A stretch of 64,000 nt of DNA from G963667915 sp965197385 (GCA_965197385.1 CBDANA010000009.1:868001-932000); one strand, 5' to 3'. Positions 8,704 through 19,191 are shown, numbered from the stretch's first letter. Translations and numbers: made by a program. The notes: generated from the sequence alone by a model not told the origin.

Positions 8704-9695
8704 CCATGTCCGAATCTACCGAACCGGCAACTCGAGGGACGGACCTGGCCTTGGCGCGCCAGGTCCTCGAGACCGAGGCGGCCGCGATACTCGCCCTCGT
8801 CGGCCGGCTCGACGGGTCATTCGAGCGGGCTGTCGATCTGCTCCAGCGCTGCGCCGGCCGCGTGATCGTGACCGGGATGGGCAAGTCCGGCATCATCTGT
8901 CGCAAGATCGCCGCGACGCTGTCGAGTACCGGGACACCGGCGTTCTTTCTGCATCCCGCCGAGGCGATTCACGGCGACCTCGGCGTGATCCAGTGGGGCG
9001 ACACCGTGCTGGCACTCTCCTACAGCGGTGAAACCGACGAGCTGTTGCGCCTGCTAGAAACGATCCGACGGCAAGGGGCCAGGCTCGTCGCCCTCACCGG
9101 CTCGCCGGCGTCGACGTTGGGACAGGCAGCCGACGTGACATTGAGTTGCCAGGTGAGCGAGGAGGCCTGCCCCCTGAATCTCGTCCCCACGGCCAGCACG
9201 ACCGCGGCCCTGGCCCTCGGTGACGCGCTGGCCATGGCGCTGCTGGTCCGGAAAGGGTTTCGACCGGAGGATTTCGCCAACCTGCACCCGGGCGGCAAGC
9301 TTGGCAAGCGGCTCATGCGCGTCGAACACCTCATGCACAGCGGTGACCAGCTGCCCAGCGTCACGGCCGGCACGCCGATGCACGACGTGATCTATGAGAT
9401 GTCTAGCAAGGGACTCGGGATGACCTGTGTGCTTGACGCGGATCGGCATCTCCTGGGCATCATCACCGACGGCGATCTGCGCCGTTACATGGATGGGCGG
9501 GCTGACATTCTGCGGCAGGCGGCCCGCGACGTGATGACGACGACGCCGGTGACAATTCCCGGCTCGATGCTTGCTGTCGAAGCCCTCAACACCATGGAGG
9601 CCAGGAAGATCACGTCGCTCGTCGTCGTCGACGACGACCGCCTCGTCCGGGGCGTTCTGCACGTGCACGACCTCTGGCGGACGGAGTTGTTCTAG
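8700..9695 (+). CDS. kdsD: Arabinose-5-phosphate isomerase
   Basis: Converts ribulose-5-phosphate to arabinose-5-phosphate, the first committed step to KDO. A SIS domain (residues about 30-190) carries VTGMGKSG and LSYSGETDELLRLL, with FFLHPAEAIHGDLG between them. Two CBS repeats follow (about 210-330; GLGMTCVLDADRHLLGIITDGDLRR is the first). The ATG at 8700 overlaps the kdsA stop; a second ATG lies two codons later. Its TAG stop forms part of the CTAG target of the repeat that follows directly. Confidence 0.93.
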   Translation: MTMSESTEPATRGTDLALARQVLETEAAAILALVGRLDGSFERAVDLLQRCAGRVIVTGMGKSGIICRKIAATLSSTGTPAFFLHPAEAIHGDLGVIQWGDTVLALSYSGETDELLRLLETIRRQGARLVALTGSPASTLGQAADVTLSCQVSEEACPLNLVPTASTTAALALGDALAMALLVRKGFRPEDFANLHPGGKLGKRLMRVEHLMHSGDQLPSVTAGTPMHDVIYEMSSKGLGMTCVLDADRHLLGIITDGDLRRYMDGRADILRQAARDVMTTTPVTIPGSMLAVEALNTMEARKITSLVVVDDDRLVRGVLHVHDLWRTELF

Positions 9696-9853
9696 TGTCT
9701 TGTCCCAGTGATTCGCGCCGTATATTCCGGAGTGTGGCGCCCGGCTGGCAAGGCACGACGAGGGAGCACATCGGGAATGTGTGACCGAGAAGCAACGCAG
9801 GTAGCCGGGAGGCCCCGCCCGGAAGATATGTTGTAAATGACTGGGACAGGACA
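9696..9853. repeat. MITE-like repeat, variant with TGTCTTGTCCCAGT ends
   Basis: Left end TGTCTTGTCCCAGT faces right end ACTGGGACAGGACA. The internal part (GGCAAGGCACGACGAGGGAG, then ATCGGGAATGTGTGA, then GAAGCAACGCAG) is the same core as in the CAGCCCGTGG family, so two end types share one body. It is flanked by CTAG (the kdsD stop region) and CTAA. Confidence 0.75.
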
Positions 9854-9879
9854 CTAACAGCCCTGGCGAAACCACCTTC

Positions 9880-10422
9880 GTGTCAGTCGAAGCGAAAGCG
9901 ACCCGCGTCCGCCTGCTGCTGTTCGACGTCGATGGCGTCCTGACCGACGGCCGAGTCGAGCTGCGCAGCGACGGCACCGAGTCGAAGCGCTTTCATACCC
10001 GCGACGGCGCCGCCATCGTCTGGGCCCGCCGCGCCGGACTCCTCACCGGCATGCTCTCCGCACGCGCGTCGGCAGCTACCACCCTGCGGGCCCGTCAGCT
10101 CGACATGCCGATCGTCGCCCAGGGCGTCGCGGTCAAACTCGATGCCTACGAGAAGATCCTCGCGGCGCACCGGCTGACCGACGTTGACGTCGCCTACATG
10201 GGTGACGACCTGCTGGACCTGCCCATCCTCTCGCGGGTCGGCCTGTCGTCGGCGCCGGCCGATGCCGCCCACGACGTGCGGGCGCAGGTGGACTGGGTCA
10301 GCCCCGCCCGCGGCGGTGAAGGCGCCGCCCGCGAGCTGATCGAGCTGGTCCTCAGGGCCCGCGGTCTGTGGCCCCCGGTGCTTGAGGCACCCGAAGCCCC
10401 GACAGGATCGGCCCATGGATGA
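9880..10422 (+). CDS. kdsC: 3-deoxy-D-manno-octulosonate 8-phosphate phosphatase
   Basis: HAD-superfamily phosphatase that removes phosphate from KDO-8-P before KdsB acts. The 180-residue protein has motif I LLLFDVDGVLTDGR (nucleophile and acid Asp), a short cap typical of the tetrameric C0 class, and motif IV YMGDDLLDLPILSRVG. The start is a GTG at 9880, 26 bases after the repeat. The C-terminal end overlaps the lapB start by 8 bases. The C-terminal loop is longer than in the E. coli protein. Confidence 0.92.
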   Translation: MSVEAKATRVRLLLFDVDGVLTDGRVELRSDGTESKRFHTRDGAAIVWARRAGLLTGMLSARASAATTLRARQLDMPIVAQGVAVKLDAYEKILAAHRLTDVDVAYMGDDLLDLPILSRVGLSSAPADAAHDVRAQVDWVSPARGGEGAARELIELVLRARGLWPPVLEAPEAPTGSAHG

Positions 10423-11629
10423 GGCGGCCTCCGCAGCGTTCGTCGTCGCGCTCGTCGCGCTGCTCGTCGGGCTCGCCGTCGGCAAGGCGTGGGAGCGCTA
10501 CAAGCTGCGCGGCGGACGCTGGATCGACCGACGCAAGGCGAGACAGTCGCCGCACTACATCCTGGGATTGAACTTCCTGGTCTCCAACCAGATCGACCTG
10601 GCCATCGAGGAGCTCGGGCACGCCGCGGGACTCGACGCCGACGCCCTCGAAGCGCACATGATTCTGGGCAACCTGTATCGTGAGAAGGGGCAGGTCGGCC
10701 GCGCGATACAGGTACACCAGAGCCTCCTGCAACGTCCCGGCCTCAGCGGGATCGAGCATGCCTACGTGCTGCTCTGTCTCGGACTAGACTTCAAGCGTGG
10801 AGGCTTCGTCGACCGGGCGCTCGAGGCGTTCACGGAAGTGCTCCGGCTCGACCCGAACAACCGCTACGGCTTGCTCAACCTCGAGAAACTGCACGAGGAG
10901 CAGCACGAGTGGACCGAGGCCTATCAGATCCGGCAGCGCGCCATGGCGCTCGCCGAGCCAGATGCGGAGGCCGGGCACCGCGCGATCCTCGCCTTTCTGG
11001 AGACCGAGCTCGGACGCGACGCTCAGCGTCAGGGCGACGGAGGCGAGGCCGCAAAGCGGTTCGAGGCGGCCATCGACCTCGACGCCCAGACGGTGCCCGC
11101 CTATTTGAATTTGGGCGACGTCCGGCTGGCCGAAAACGACATGCCGGGCGCCATCGAAACGTGGGAGCGAGTCATCGACACGGCGCCCGATCTGGCGTAT
11201 CTGGCTTTCGACCGCCTGGCCGACGCCTATCCCAGGGCGGGGGCTCTAGGGAAATTCGACACGCTGTGCCGACGACTGATTGCCGCGCACCCGGCCGACT
11301 GGCGCGCACGTCAGGCCCTGGCACGGCATCTGGCGTCGCAGGGCGCCCACATGGAGGCGCTCGACCTGCTCTTCGAGGCGCTCGTCCACACCCCGCACGC
11401 CCTCTCCATCCACCAGTTGATCTGGCACACGTTGACCGACCTCGGATTGGACCGGACCTTAGTGGACCGCTATGTCGAGTTGACCGAAGGGGCGGTCTTC
11501 TACCTCGACCCGCACATCTGCACGCACTGCCACTATCGCAGCACCGAGCTGCTCTGGCAGTGTCCGCAATGCCACGAGTGGAACACCTTCCTCGAAGAGC
11601 GCATCGCACCCGCCAGGGACGCCCAGTGA
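10415..11629 (+). CDS. lapB: LapB/YciM-type TPR protein with C-terminal zinc ribbon
   Basis: LapB is an inner-membrane TPR protein that in E. coli controls LPS synthesis through FtsH and LpxC. Here an N-terminal transmembrane helix (FVVALVALLVGLAVGKAW) leads into WIDRRKARQSPHYILGLNFL, TPR repeats through most of the chain, and a rubredoxin-like metal site CTHCHYRSTELLWQCPQC at the C-terminus. This full architecture is diagnostic. It overlaps kdsC, which fits an envelope-synthesis operon. The ATG at 10415 is chosen because it places the helix at the N-terminus. Confidence 0.9.
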   Translation: MDEAASAAFVVALVALLVGLAVGKAWERYKLRGGRWIDRRKARQSPHYILGLNFLVSNQIDLAIEELGHAAGLDADALEAHMILGNLYREKGQVGRAIQVHQSLLQRPGLSGIEHAYVLLCLGLDFKRGGFVDRALEAFTEVLRLDPNNRYGLLNLEKLHEEQHEWTEAYQIRQRAMALAEPDAEAGHRAILAFLETELGRDAQRQGDGGEAAKRFEAAIDLDAQTVPAYLNLGDVRLAENDMPGAIETWERVIDTAPDLAYLAFDRLADAYPRAGALGKFDTLCRRLIAAHPADWRARQALARHLASQGAHMEALDLLFEALVHTPHALSIHQLIWHTLTDLGLDRTLVDRYVELTEGAVFYLDPHICTHCHYRSTELLWQCPQCHEWNTFLEERIAPARDAQ

Positions 11630-11651
11630 GTCTCGACGCGATCGTGAGTAG

Positions 11652-11821
11652 CAGCCCGTGGTGAAACGGCCGCGTGGCACCGAGACCCGGCTGAATCGAA
11701 GCCGCGGTCGGCCGGGGCCAGGCGGGAGGAGGGAGAATACCTGGAGTATTCGACCGACGAGTAACGCCGCGGGGCGGGATGCATCGGCGGTCGAATGCCG
11801 CGGGACTTTCACCACGGGCTG
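11652..11821. repeat. MITE-like palindromic repeat between lapB and coaE
   Basis: CAGCCCGTGGTGAAAC at the left and CTTTCACCACGGGCTG at the right, with GAATACCTGGAGTATTC near the centre. It is flanked by GTAG and CTAG. A second partial right end (GGATGCCTCGGCGGTCGAAT) follows at about 11842-11861, which suggests a broken tandem copy before coaE. Confidence 0.85.
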
Positions 11822-11873
11822 CTAGCGCCGCCGAAGCCGGGATGCCTCGGCGGTCGAATGCAGCAGATACACC

Positions 11874-12467
11874 ATGCTGAGTATCGGGCTGACGGGTGGT
11901 GTCGCGACCGGCAAGAGCCATGTGCGCGCACAGATGGCCGCACTGGGCTGGTCGACGATCGACGCCGACAGGCTGGCGCGCGAGGTGGTTCGTCCTGGAC
12001 AGCCGGCCTGGCGGGAGATCCGTGACCGCTTCGGCGACGCGGTGTGTGGGACGGCCGGCGTGCTGAATCGTCAGGCGCTAGGGTCGATCGTCTTCTCCGA
12101 CGCCGATGCTCGGAAGAACCTCGAGGCCATCATCCATCCGCGGGTGTACGCCGCCATCCAGAAGTGGCTCGACCGACTAGCCCGTGAAGGCGCGCACGCG
12201 GTTGCCGTCGCCGACATCCCGCTGCTGTATGAGACGGGCCACGACGCGGACTTCGACCGGGTCATCGTCGTCGTCTGCACGCCCGAGACGCAGCTGCGAC
12301 GCGTGATGGCGCGCGACGGGCTCGATGACACGGCAGCGCGGCAGCGAATCGCTGCGCAGTGGCCGACCGCCGACAAGGCAGCCAGAGCCGACATCGTGAT
12401 CTCGACCGACGGCAGCATCGAAGAGACGAACGCCCGGGTCGCCGCGGTCGTCGAGCAGCTCAGTTAA
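11874..12467 (+). CDS. coaE: Dephospho-CoA kinase
   Basis: Last step of coenzyme A synthesis: phosphorylates the 3'-hydroxyl of dephospho-CoA. The 197-residue protein opens with the P-loop IGLTGGVATGKS, followed by DADRLAREVV, IIHPRVYAAI and VADIPLLYETG, all in family order. The ATG at 11874 sits just after repeat debris, so its upstream control region has been rebuilt by the insertion. It is convergent with folD across two short hairpins. Confidence 0.93.
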   Translation: MLSIGLTGGVATGKSHVRAQMAALGWSTIDADRLAREVVRPGQPAWREIRDRFGDAVCGTAGVLNRQALGSIVFSDADARKNLEAIIHPRVYAAIQKWLDRLAREGAHAVAVADIPLLYETGHDADFDRVIVVVCTPETQLRRVMARDGLDDTAARQRIAAQWPTADKAARADIVISTDGSIEETNARVAAVVEQLS

Positions 12468-12487
12468 CCCTCATGTGACAAGAAGGC

Positions 12488-12504
12488 GGCAATCGCAGAT
12501 TGCC
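12488..12504. terminator. Hairpin between convergent coaE and folD (first)
   Basis: GGCAATC-GCA-GATTGCC is a perfect 7-base-pair stem just after the coaE stop. No T tract follows, so it is a candidate rather than a proven terminator. Confidence 0.5.
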
Positions 12505-12520
12505 TAGCGTCCCGCGATGC

Positions 12521-12539
12521 GGCCATCCGAAGGATGGCC
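12521..12539. terminator. Hairpin between convergent coaE and folD (second)
   Basis: GGCCATCC-GAA-GGATGGCC is a perfect 8-base-pair stem close to the folD stop. Paired with the hairpin before it, this is a plausible bidirectional stop region. Confidence 0.5.
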
Positions 12540-12547
12540 CACGAACA

Positions 12548-13483
12548 TTACGTCTGCGCCTCCAGCCGCGCTTCGGCCGCCCGCACGGTGTTGGCGAGCA
12601 ACATCGCCACGGTCATCGGCCCCACGCCCCCGGGCACCGGCGTCAGCGCCACGGCCACCTCCGACACCGCCGGATGCACGTCGCCGAACAGCAGCGCGCC
12701 CCGGCGCTCGAACGCGGCCCGCCGCGGGGACTCTGCAGGCAGCAGCGCGTCCACGACCTCCAGATCCTCGACCCGCGTGATGCCCACGTCCACGACGACC
12801 GCGCCAGGCTTTACGAACGCCGGGGTAACGAAGCCGGGTCGCCCAAGTGCCACCACTAGCAGGTCGGCGCCGGCCGCCACCGCCGGCAGGTCACGGGTGC
12901 GAGAGTGACAGATCGTCACCGTTGCGTGCCGGTGCAGCAACATCAACGCGACCGGCTTGCCGACGATCTGGCTCCGGCCGATGACGACAGCATGGAGCCC
13001 TTCCAGCAGCACGCCGCTGCGGTCGAGGAGCTCGAGAATCCCTGACGGTGTGCACGGCGCGAGCGTCGCGCGGCCCTGGACCAACCGAGCGACGTTGATC
13101 GGATGAAACCCGTCGACGTCCTTCGCCGGATCGATCGCGTCGAACAGCGCCTGCGTCGCGCCCGGACCGAGCGCTGGCGGCAGCGGCGACTGAACGATCA
13201 GGCCGTCGTGCTCGGCGCTCCGATTGAACCGCTCGACGACGGCCCGCGCGTCGCTCAACCCGGCGGTGGCCGGCAGGCGGACGACATCGACGTCGACGCC
13301 GAGCTCCGCCCCGGCCCGCTGCTTGGTCCCGACATACACCTGGGACCCCGGATCCTCGCCGACGAGGAGAATCCCGAGCCTCGGCGGACGTCCCGCCAGG
13401 GTCCGGCAGGCCTGGACACGCGACACAAGCTCCGCGCGGATGTCTGACGCGACGCGTTGACCATCGAGAAGGCGGGCAGTCAT
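12548..13483 (-). CDS. folD: Methylenetetrahydrofolate dehydrogenase/cyclohydrolase
   Basis: Interconverts 5,10-methylene-, methenyl- and 10-formyl-THF. The 311-residue protein has the catalytic Lys in SQVYVGTKQRA, GLIVQSPLPP, the DVDGFHPINVARL segment, IGRSQIVGKPVALMLL in the NADP domain, and the C-terminal PVPGGVGPMTVAML. The family is usually about 285-300 residues. The ATG at 13483 (MTARLLDGQ) is chosen; the longer in-frame extension upstream has no family similarity and enters repeat-bordering sequence. Confidence 0.93.
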   Translation of the reverse strand: MTARLLDGQRVASDIRAELVSRVQACRTLAGRPPRLGILLVGEDPGSQVYVGTKQRAGAELGVDVDVVRLPATAGLSDARAVVERFNRSAEHDGLIVQSPLPPALGPGATQALFDAIDPAKDVDGFHPINVARLVQGRATLAPCTPSGILELLDRSGVLLEGLHAVVIGRSQIVGKPVALMLLHRHATVTICHSRTRDLPAVAAGADLLVVALGRPGFVTPAFVKPGAVVVDVGITRVEDLEVVDALLPAESPRRAAFERRGALLFGDVHPAVSEVAVALTPVPGGVGPMTVAMLLANTVRAAEARLEAQT

Positions 13484-13541
13484 GTGACACTCGGCGCGAC
13501 ACCGGGCAAACCGCGCCGGGTGTCGAGCCGACACATTCTAG

Positions 13542-13720
13542 CAGTCCGGGGTGAAAGTCCAGCGACGCACCGAGACCCGTTTGATCAAAGCCGCGGTCGG
13601 CCCGAGCAAGGCGCGACGAGGAAACATACCGGCTGTATGTGACCCATCGTGGACAATGCCCAGCGCTGCGGAGCCGGATGCAGCGCCGGTCGAATGCAGC
13701 TGGACTTTCACCACGGGCTG
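13542..13720. repeat. MITE-like palindromic repeat with perfect CTAG duplication
   Basis: CAGTCCGGGGTGAAAG at the left and CTTTCACCACGGGCTG at the right, with ACATACCGGCTGTATGTGA at the centre. It is flanked on both sides by CTAG. At 179 bp it is the closest relative of the kdsB copy, sharing the CCATCGTGGACAATGCCCAG segment. Confidence 0.88.
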
Positions 13721-13798
13721 CTAGCAGGCGCGAACGTGTCGATCTGGGGCTCGATTTGGGAACCCACCGCATTTTCTGTAGAATGCCAGCGCTCTCAG

Positions 13799-13956
13799 CA
13801 GCCCGTGGTGAAAGTCGCGCGTCGCACCGAGGCGGGCGAGGTTCCCGAATGGCTAGGCGCGCCGACCGAGAATATCGGGAATATTTGAGGAAGGCGCAAC
13901 GCCGCCAGTCGGGGGGCGTCGCCCGACGAATGCAGCGGGGTTTTTATCACGGACTG
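13799..13956. repeat. MITE-like palindromic repeat upstream of the SLC6-type transporter
   Basis: CAGCCCGTGGTGAAAG at the left, a decayed right end (TTTTTATCACGGACTG), and GAATATCGGGAATATTTGA at the centre. At 158 bp it is of the short subclass. It lies 79 bases from the preceding copy, with the transporter start 29 bases downstream. Confidence 0.82.
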
Positions 13957-13985
13957 GTAGACACGACCACCGGCTGGAGAGGTCG

Positions 13986-15353
13986 ATGGCAATGACTGGT
14001 CGCGGCACGTGGGGTTCCAACTTCGGGTTCGTCCTCTCCGCCGCCGGGTCGGCCGTCGGGCTAGGCAATATCTGGGGATTTCCCACGCAGGTGGGCCAGC
14101 GGGGCGGCGCCGCGTTCGTGCTCCTGTATCTCGGCTGCGTCGCCTTCATCTGCCTGCCCATCCTGATCGGCGAATTGGCGTTGGGACGCCGCACCCAGAC
14201 CGGCCCGGTCGGGGCCTATCGCACCATCAAGCCAAACTCGAAGTGGTGGCTGGCCGGCGCGCTGGGCGTCGCCGCCGGCGTCGGCATCCTCTCGTTCTAC
14301 GCCGTCATTGCCGGCTGGGCGCTCGCCTACATCTGGTTCACCGCCACCGGCGCGGCGGGCGGCAGCGCCGAGGAGATCGGCGCGTTCTTCGGTGACTTCA
14401 TCGCCAGCGGACCGATCAACCTGTTCCTGACCTTCCTCATCCTCGCCGTAACCGCCGGTGTGCTCCTCGGGGGCGTCCGCTCCGGCATCGAACGGTTCAC
14501 GAAGCTGTTGATGCCGCTCCTGATCGGGTTGCTCCTCATCCTGGCCGGTCGTGCCCTCACGCTGCCGGGCACCGCCGAAGGACTCGCCTACTATCTGAAG
14601 CCGGACTTCAGCAAGATCGCGGACATCGGGGTCCTGAGCACCGCGCTCGGCCAGGCGTTCTTCTCGCTCAGCCTCGGCATGGGCACCATGCTGGTGTACG
14701 GCAGCTACTTGACCCGGCGCGAGGGCATCGCCCGGGCGGCGTTGCTGGTCGTGGCCTTGGACACGGCGATCGCCCTGCTCGCCGGGTTCATCATCTTCCC
14801 TTCGGGGTTTTCGATTCCCGGGTTCGATCCCAGCGCGAGCGGACCTGGCCTGATCTTCACCGTGCTGCCGCAGCTGTTCGCGACGCTGCCGGGTGGCCAG
14901 CTCTTCGGCACGGCGTTCTTCCTCCTGCTGACGATGGCCGCGCTGACCTCCACGATCTCCCTGCTGGAAGTCCCGGTCGCGCACTTCATCGACAGCCGTG
15001 GCTGGACCCGACGGCGCGCGGTCGTCGTGATCACCACCGTCACGCTCCTGCTCGCCGTGCCGTCGGCGCTGGCCAACGGCGCCTCCGGCTTGTTCAGTCA
15101 GCTGCCCGGCATCGGACTGGACTTCCAGACCCTGATGATCACGCTGTGGAACAACTTCGCGCTGCCGATTGGCGGACTGCTGACAGCTGTCTTCGTCGGC
15201 TATGTCTGGCGTATAGACAACGTGCTCGAGGAGCTGCTCGCCGAGCACGCCTGGTTCCCCGCGCCGCGGCTCTGGGGTGCCTTGATTCGCTATGCTTGCC
15301 CCACCGCCATCTTTCTCATTATCTTCGTCACGATACGCTCGACGATAGGGTAG
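13986..15353 (+). CDS. Sodium-dependent transporter, SLC6/NSS family
   Basis: A multi-pass inner-membrane symporter for amino acids or related amines, driven by sodium. The N-terminus WGSNFGFVLSAAGSAVGLGNIWGFP is the TM1 signature of LeuT-type carriers, with unwound-helix Gly residues. About 11-12 hydrophobic segments follow across 455 residues, and FFSLSLGMGTMLVYGSYL is the TM6 region. The substrate cannot be read from the sequence. Its TAG stop (15351-15353) directly precedes another MITE-like copy, and an AGCS-type symporter follows on the same strand. Confidence 0.9.
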   Translation: MAMTGRGTWGSNFGFVLSAAGSAVGLGNIWGFPTQVGQRGGAAFVLLYLGCVAFICLPILIGELALGRRTQTGPVGAYRTIKPNSKWWLAGALGVAAGVGILSFYAVIAGWALAYIWFTATGAAGGSAEEIGAFFGDFIASGPINLFLTFLILAVTAGVLLGGVRSGIERFTKLLMPLLIGLLLILAGRALTLPGTAEGLAYYLKPDFSKIADIGVLSTALGQAFFSLSLGMGTMLVYGSYLTRREGIARAALLVVALDTAIALLAGFIIFPSGFSIPGFDPSASGPGLIFTVLPQLFATLPGGQLFGTAFFLLLTMAALTSTISLLEVPVAHFIDSRGWTRRRAVVVITTVTLLLAVPSALANGASGLFSQLPGIGLDFQTLMITLWNNFALPIGGLLTAVFVGYVWRIDNVLEELLAEHAWFPAPRLWGALIRYACPTAIFLIIFVTIRSTIG

Positions 15354-15528
15354 CAGTCCGTGGTGAAAGTCCCGCGTCGCACCGAGACCCCGCTAAGATT
15401 AAGCCGAAGCCGCGGTCGGCCAGAGGGGGCGCGAGGAGGGAGAAGACCGGGAGTATTCGACAGACGAGCCACGCCGCGGGGCGGGATGCATCGGTGGTCG
15501 AATGCCGCGAGACTTTCGCCACGGGCTG
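15354..15528. repeat. MITE-like palindromic repeat abutting the SLC6-type transporter stop
   Basis: CAGTCCGTGGTGAAAG at the left and CTTTCGCCACGGGCTG at the right. Its left flank is the transporter's own TAG stop codon (GTAG); the right flank is CTGA. The length is 175 bp. Confidence 0.85.
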
Positions 15529-15570
15529 CTGACGCACGCGCCGATTGTCTCCCTCGGCCAAGGGCCCTGG

Positions 15571-16986
15571 ATGGACACGACCGAACTGACGAACCAGATA
15601 CTGGCAATCAACAACTTCGTGTACCAGCCGATGCTTATGCCGGCCATCCTGCTGCTGGTCGGCGGGTTGATCAGCGTGAAGACCGACGTCGTGCAGATTC
15701 GACGCTTCCCGATTGCGGTGCGCACCGTCTTCGGGGGCGCGTTCAAGAAGGACACGGCAAAAGACGGCACGATCACACCGTTTCAGGCGCTCTCGACCGC
15801 ACTCGCCTCGACCGTCGGCAACGGCAACATCGGCGGCGTGGCCACGGCCGTGCTCATCGGGGGACCGGGGGCGATCTTCTGGATGTGGGTCTGCGCCGCC
15901 GTCGGCATGGCGACGAAGTATGCCGAGGCGGTGCTCGGCGTGCACTACCGCGTGACGCGAGAGACCGGCGAACTGGCGGCCGGGCCCATGTACTACATTC
16001 TGGGCGGCATTCCGAACCAGACCCTGGCCAAGCCGCTCGCCTATGCCTTCGCGTTCTTTGGCGCCATGGCGGCGCTGTTCGGCACGGGCAACATGGCGCA
16101 GTCCAACACGGTCGCCCGCACGTTCGTCGAGGCGTCCCGTACCATCTTCGGCCTGGAGGTGCCGTTATGGGTCCCGGGGCTGCTCATCACCGTGTGCCTG
16201 GGGTTGGTCCTGATCGGCGGTATCAAGCGAATCGCCGCCGTCGCCGAGACGCTGGTGCCGTCGATGATCGTGCTCTACGTGGTGACAGCCGTCCTCTAGA
16301 TCCTGATCAACATCACGCAGGTGCCCGAGGTCCTCTGGCTGATCCTCTCGCAGGCGTTCTCGCCGTCGGCGACTGTCGGGGGCTTCGTCGGCGCGTCAGT
16401 CGCCCAGGTCGTGGCCGCCGGCATCAGTCGCGGCGTGCTGTCGAACGAGGCCGGCCTCGGCAGCGCGCCGATCGCGCACGGCATCGCAAAGGTCAAGCAC
16501 CCCTCGGAACAGGGCGTCGTGGGCATCTTCGAGGTCTTCGTCGACACGATCGTGGTCTGCTCCATGACCGCCTTCATCGTCATTTCGTCCGGCCTCTGGA
16601 TGGACCCCGCCTACCAGAGTGCCAGCGGCGACCTGACGGCCGCCGCGCTCAGCGTGAATATCCCGTTCGCGTCGCTCATCGTCGCGATCTGCTCCTTCCT
16701 CTTCGGCTTCTCCACGCTGATCGGCTGGTACTACTACGGCGAGAAGTGCTTCGAGTTCCTGTTCGGGTCGCAGATGATCATGCCGTACCGGGTAGTGTTC
16801 ACGACGCTCGTCATGGTTGGCTCGGTCATCTCGGTGCCGGTTGTCTGGGCCATCGGCACGCTGCTGAACGGCTTCATGGCGTTTCCGAATCTGATCGGAC
16901 TGATCTTTCTGGTGGGTACGGTCAAGAAGCTGACCCTCGAGTACTTCGAAGGCGGCGGCGCAAGCGCGAGCGCTCTGAACTCGTAA
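15571..16986 (+). pseudogene. Alanine/glycine:cation symporter (AGCS family) with an in-frame TAG
   Basis: Reads as one AGCS sodium/amino-acid symporter of about 471 codons apart from one TAG at 16297-16299, which splits VVTAVL from ILINITQVPEV. Both halves are otherwise undamaged: the first has the STVGNGNIGGVATA and AEAVLGVHYR signatures, the second has GVLSNEAGLGSAPIAH. The frame does not change across the stop, so it is a single nonsense change (for example from TAC or CAG), a readthrough site, or an assembly error. The ATG at 15571 lies 42 bases after the repeat. Confidence 0.85.
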
Positions 16987-16988
16987 CG

Positions 16989-17040
16989 CGGGACGGAGGG
17001 CGCTCCTCCGGAGCCAACCACAGGATGGCTCACCGTCCCG
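16989..17040. terminator. Inverted repeat between convergent AGCS gene and thiE
   Basis: CGGGACGG faces CCGTCCCG across 36 bases that contain a smaller GCTCCTCCGGAGC stem. Placed between two convergent stops, it is a candidate transcription stop. Confidence 0.4.
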
Positions 17041-17045
17041 TGCGC

Positions 17046-17702
17046 TCAGCGCTCCAGCGCGGCGACGAACGCGGCCACCCGGCGTTCCGGGTCACCGCCG
17101 ACGAGCAGGTCGGAGATCACGGCAACCGTCGAGGCCCCGGCGGCGATGACCTGCGCCGCGTTGTCGAGCGTGATGCCTCCGATCCCGACGACCGGAATCG
17201 GGCCGGCCACGCGGGCCGCCTGCCGCACCATCTCCAACCCGACCGGCGCGTCTGGCGACGCCTTGCTGTGCGTCTCGAACACGGGCCCGAGCGCCGCGTA
17301 GGTGATCGGCTCGACGGTCGCGGCCTGCAGTTGCTCCAGGGTATGGGTGGACAGGCCCACGATCGTCGACGGACCAAGCACGCCGCGAACGGCGGTCACC
17401 GACAGATCGTCCCGGCCGACGTGCACGCCGCCGGCCCCGGCCAGCCACGCGACGTCGGCCCGATCATTGACCACGATCGTCGCGCCGTACCGGGCAGCCT
17501 GGTCGACCAGGTGGTCCGCCCAGGCCAGCAGGGGTCCGGTCGCCGTCGATTTGGCTCTGAGCTGAATCAGCGCCGCGCCGCCCCGCATGAGCGCCTCAGC
17601 GAAGGCGGGCACCTCCCACCCGGCCCTGGCCGTCAGGTGGGCATCGACGATGGGATACAGCTTCGGCAGCGGATCCGGGGGCCATGGGATCGCGGTGCTC
17701 AT
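17046..17702 (-). CDS. thiE: Thiamine-phosphate synthase
   Basis: Joins the thiazole phosphate and HMP pyrophosphate to make thiamine phosphate. A 218-residue TIM barrel with YPIVDAHL at strand 1, ALIQLRAKS, VVNDRADVAWLAGAGGVHVGRDD, GLSTHTLEQL, YAALGPVFETHSK and VVGIGGITLDNAAQV. The ATG at 17702 (MSTAIPWPPDPLP) is chosen; a longer in-frame extension runs into accC sequence in the wrong frame. I looked for a TPP riboswitch upstream and did not find one. Confidence 0.92.
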   Translation of the reverse strand: MSTAIPWPPDPLPKLYPIVDAHLTARAGWEVPAFAEALMRGGAALIQLRAKSTATGPLLAWADHLVDQAARYGATIVVNDRADVAWLAGAGGVHVGRDDLSVTAVRGVLGPSTIVGLSTHTLEQLQAATVEPITYAALGPVFETHSKASPDAPVGLEMVRQAARVAGPIPVVGIGGITLDNAAQVIAAGASTVAVISDLLVGGDPERRVAAFVAALER

Positions 17703-17800
17703 GCCTTTCAACCTGAGGTCAGGCCGCGCACGGCGCGGCTCTAAGTGATGCCGGAGCGGTGCGGCTCGGTCGGGTCCCGGCGAGCAATCGAGCCGGGGCA

Positions 17801-17815
17801 TGGGGCAGAGCCCCA
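17801..17815 (-). terminator. Hairpin after accC
   Basis: TGGGGC-AGA-GCCCCA is a perfect 6-base-pair GC stem just downstream of the accC stop, in the 118-base gap before thiE. There is no T tract. Confidence 0.45.
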
Positions 17816-17820
17816 CAGTG

Positions 17821-19191
<1,371 letters not shown>

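Noticed and set aside
16297..16299. Recoding of the AGCS stop as selenocysteine
   Set aside because: The codon is TAG, not TGA, and the position is not a catalytic Cys site.
15360..17744. A 794-codon open frame across the repeat and AGCS region
   Set aside because: It is the +2 shadow of the AGCS gene plus repeat sequence; its composition is Arg/Gly-rich with no domain, and the AGCS frame explains the DNA.
17703..17820. TPP riboswitch upstream of thiE
   Set aside because: The conserved CTGAGA and ACCTGATCTGG-type motifs are absent; only a GC hairpin belonging to the accC end is present.
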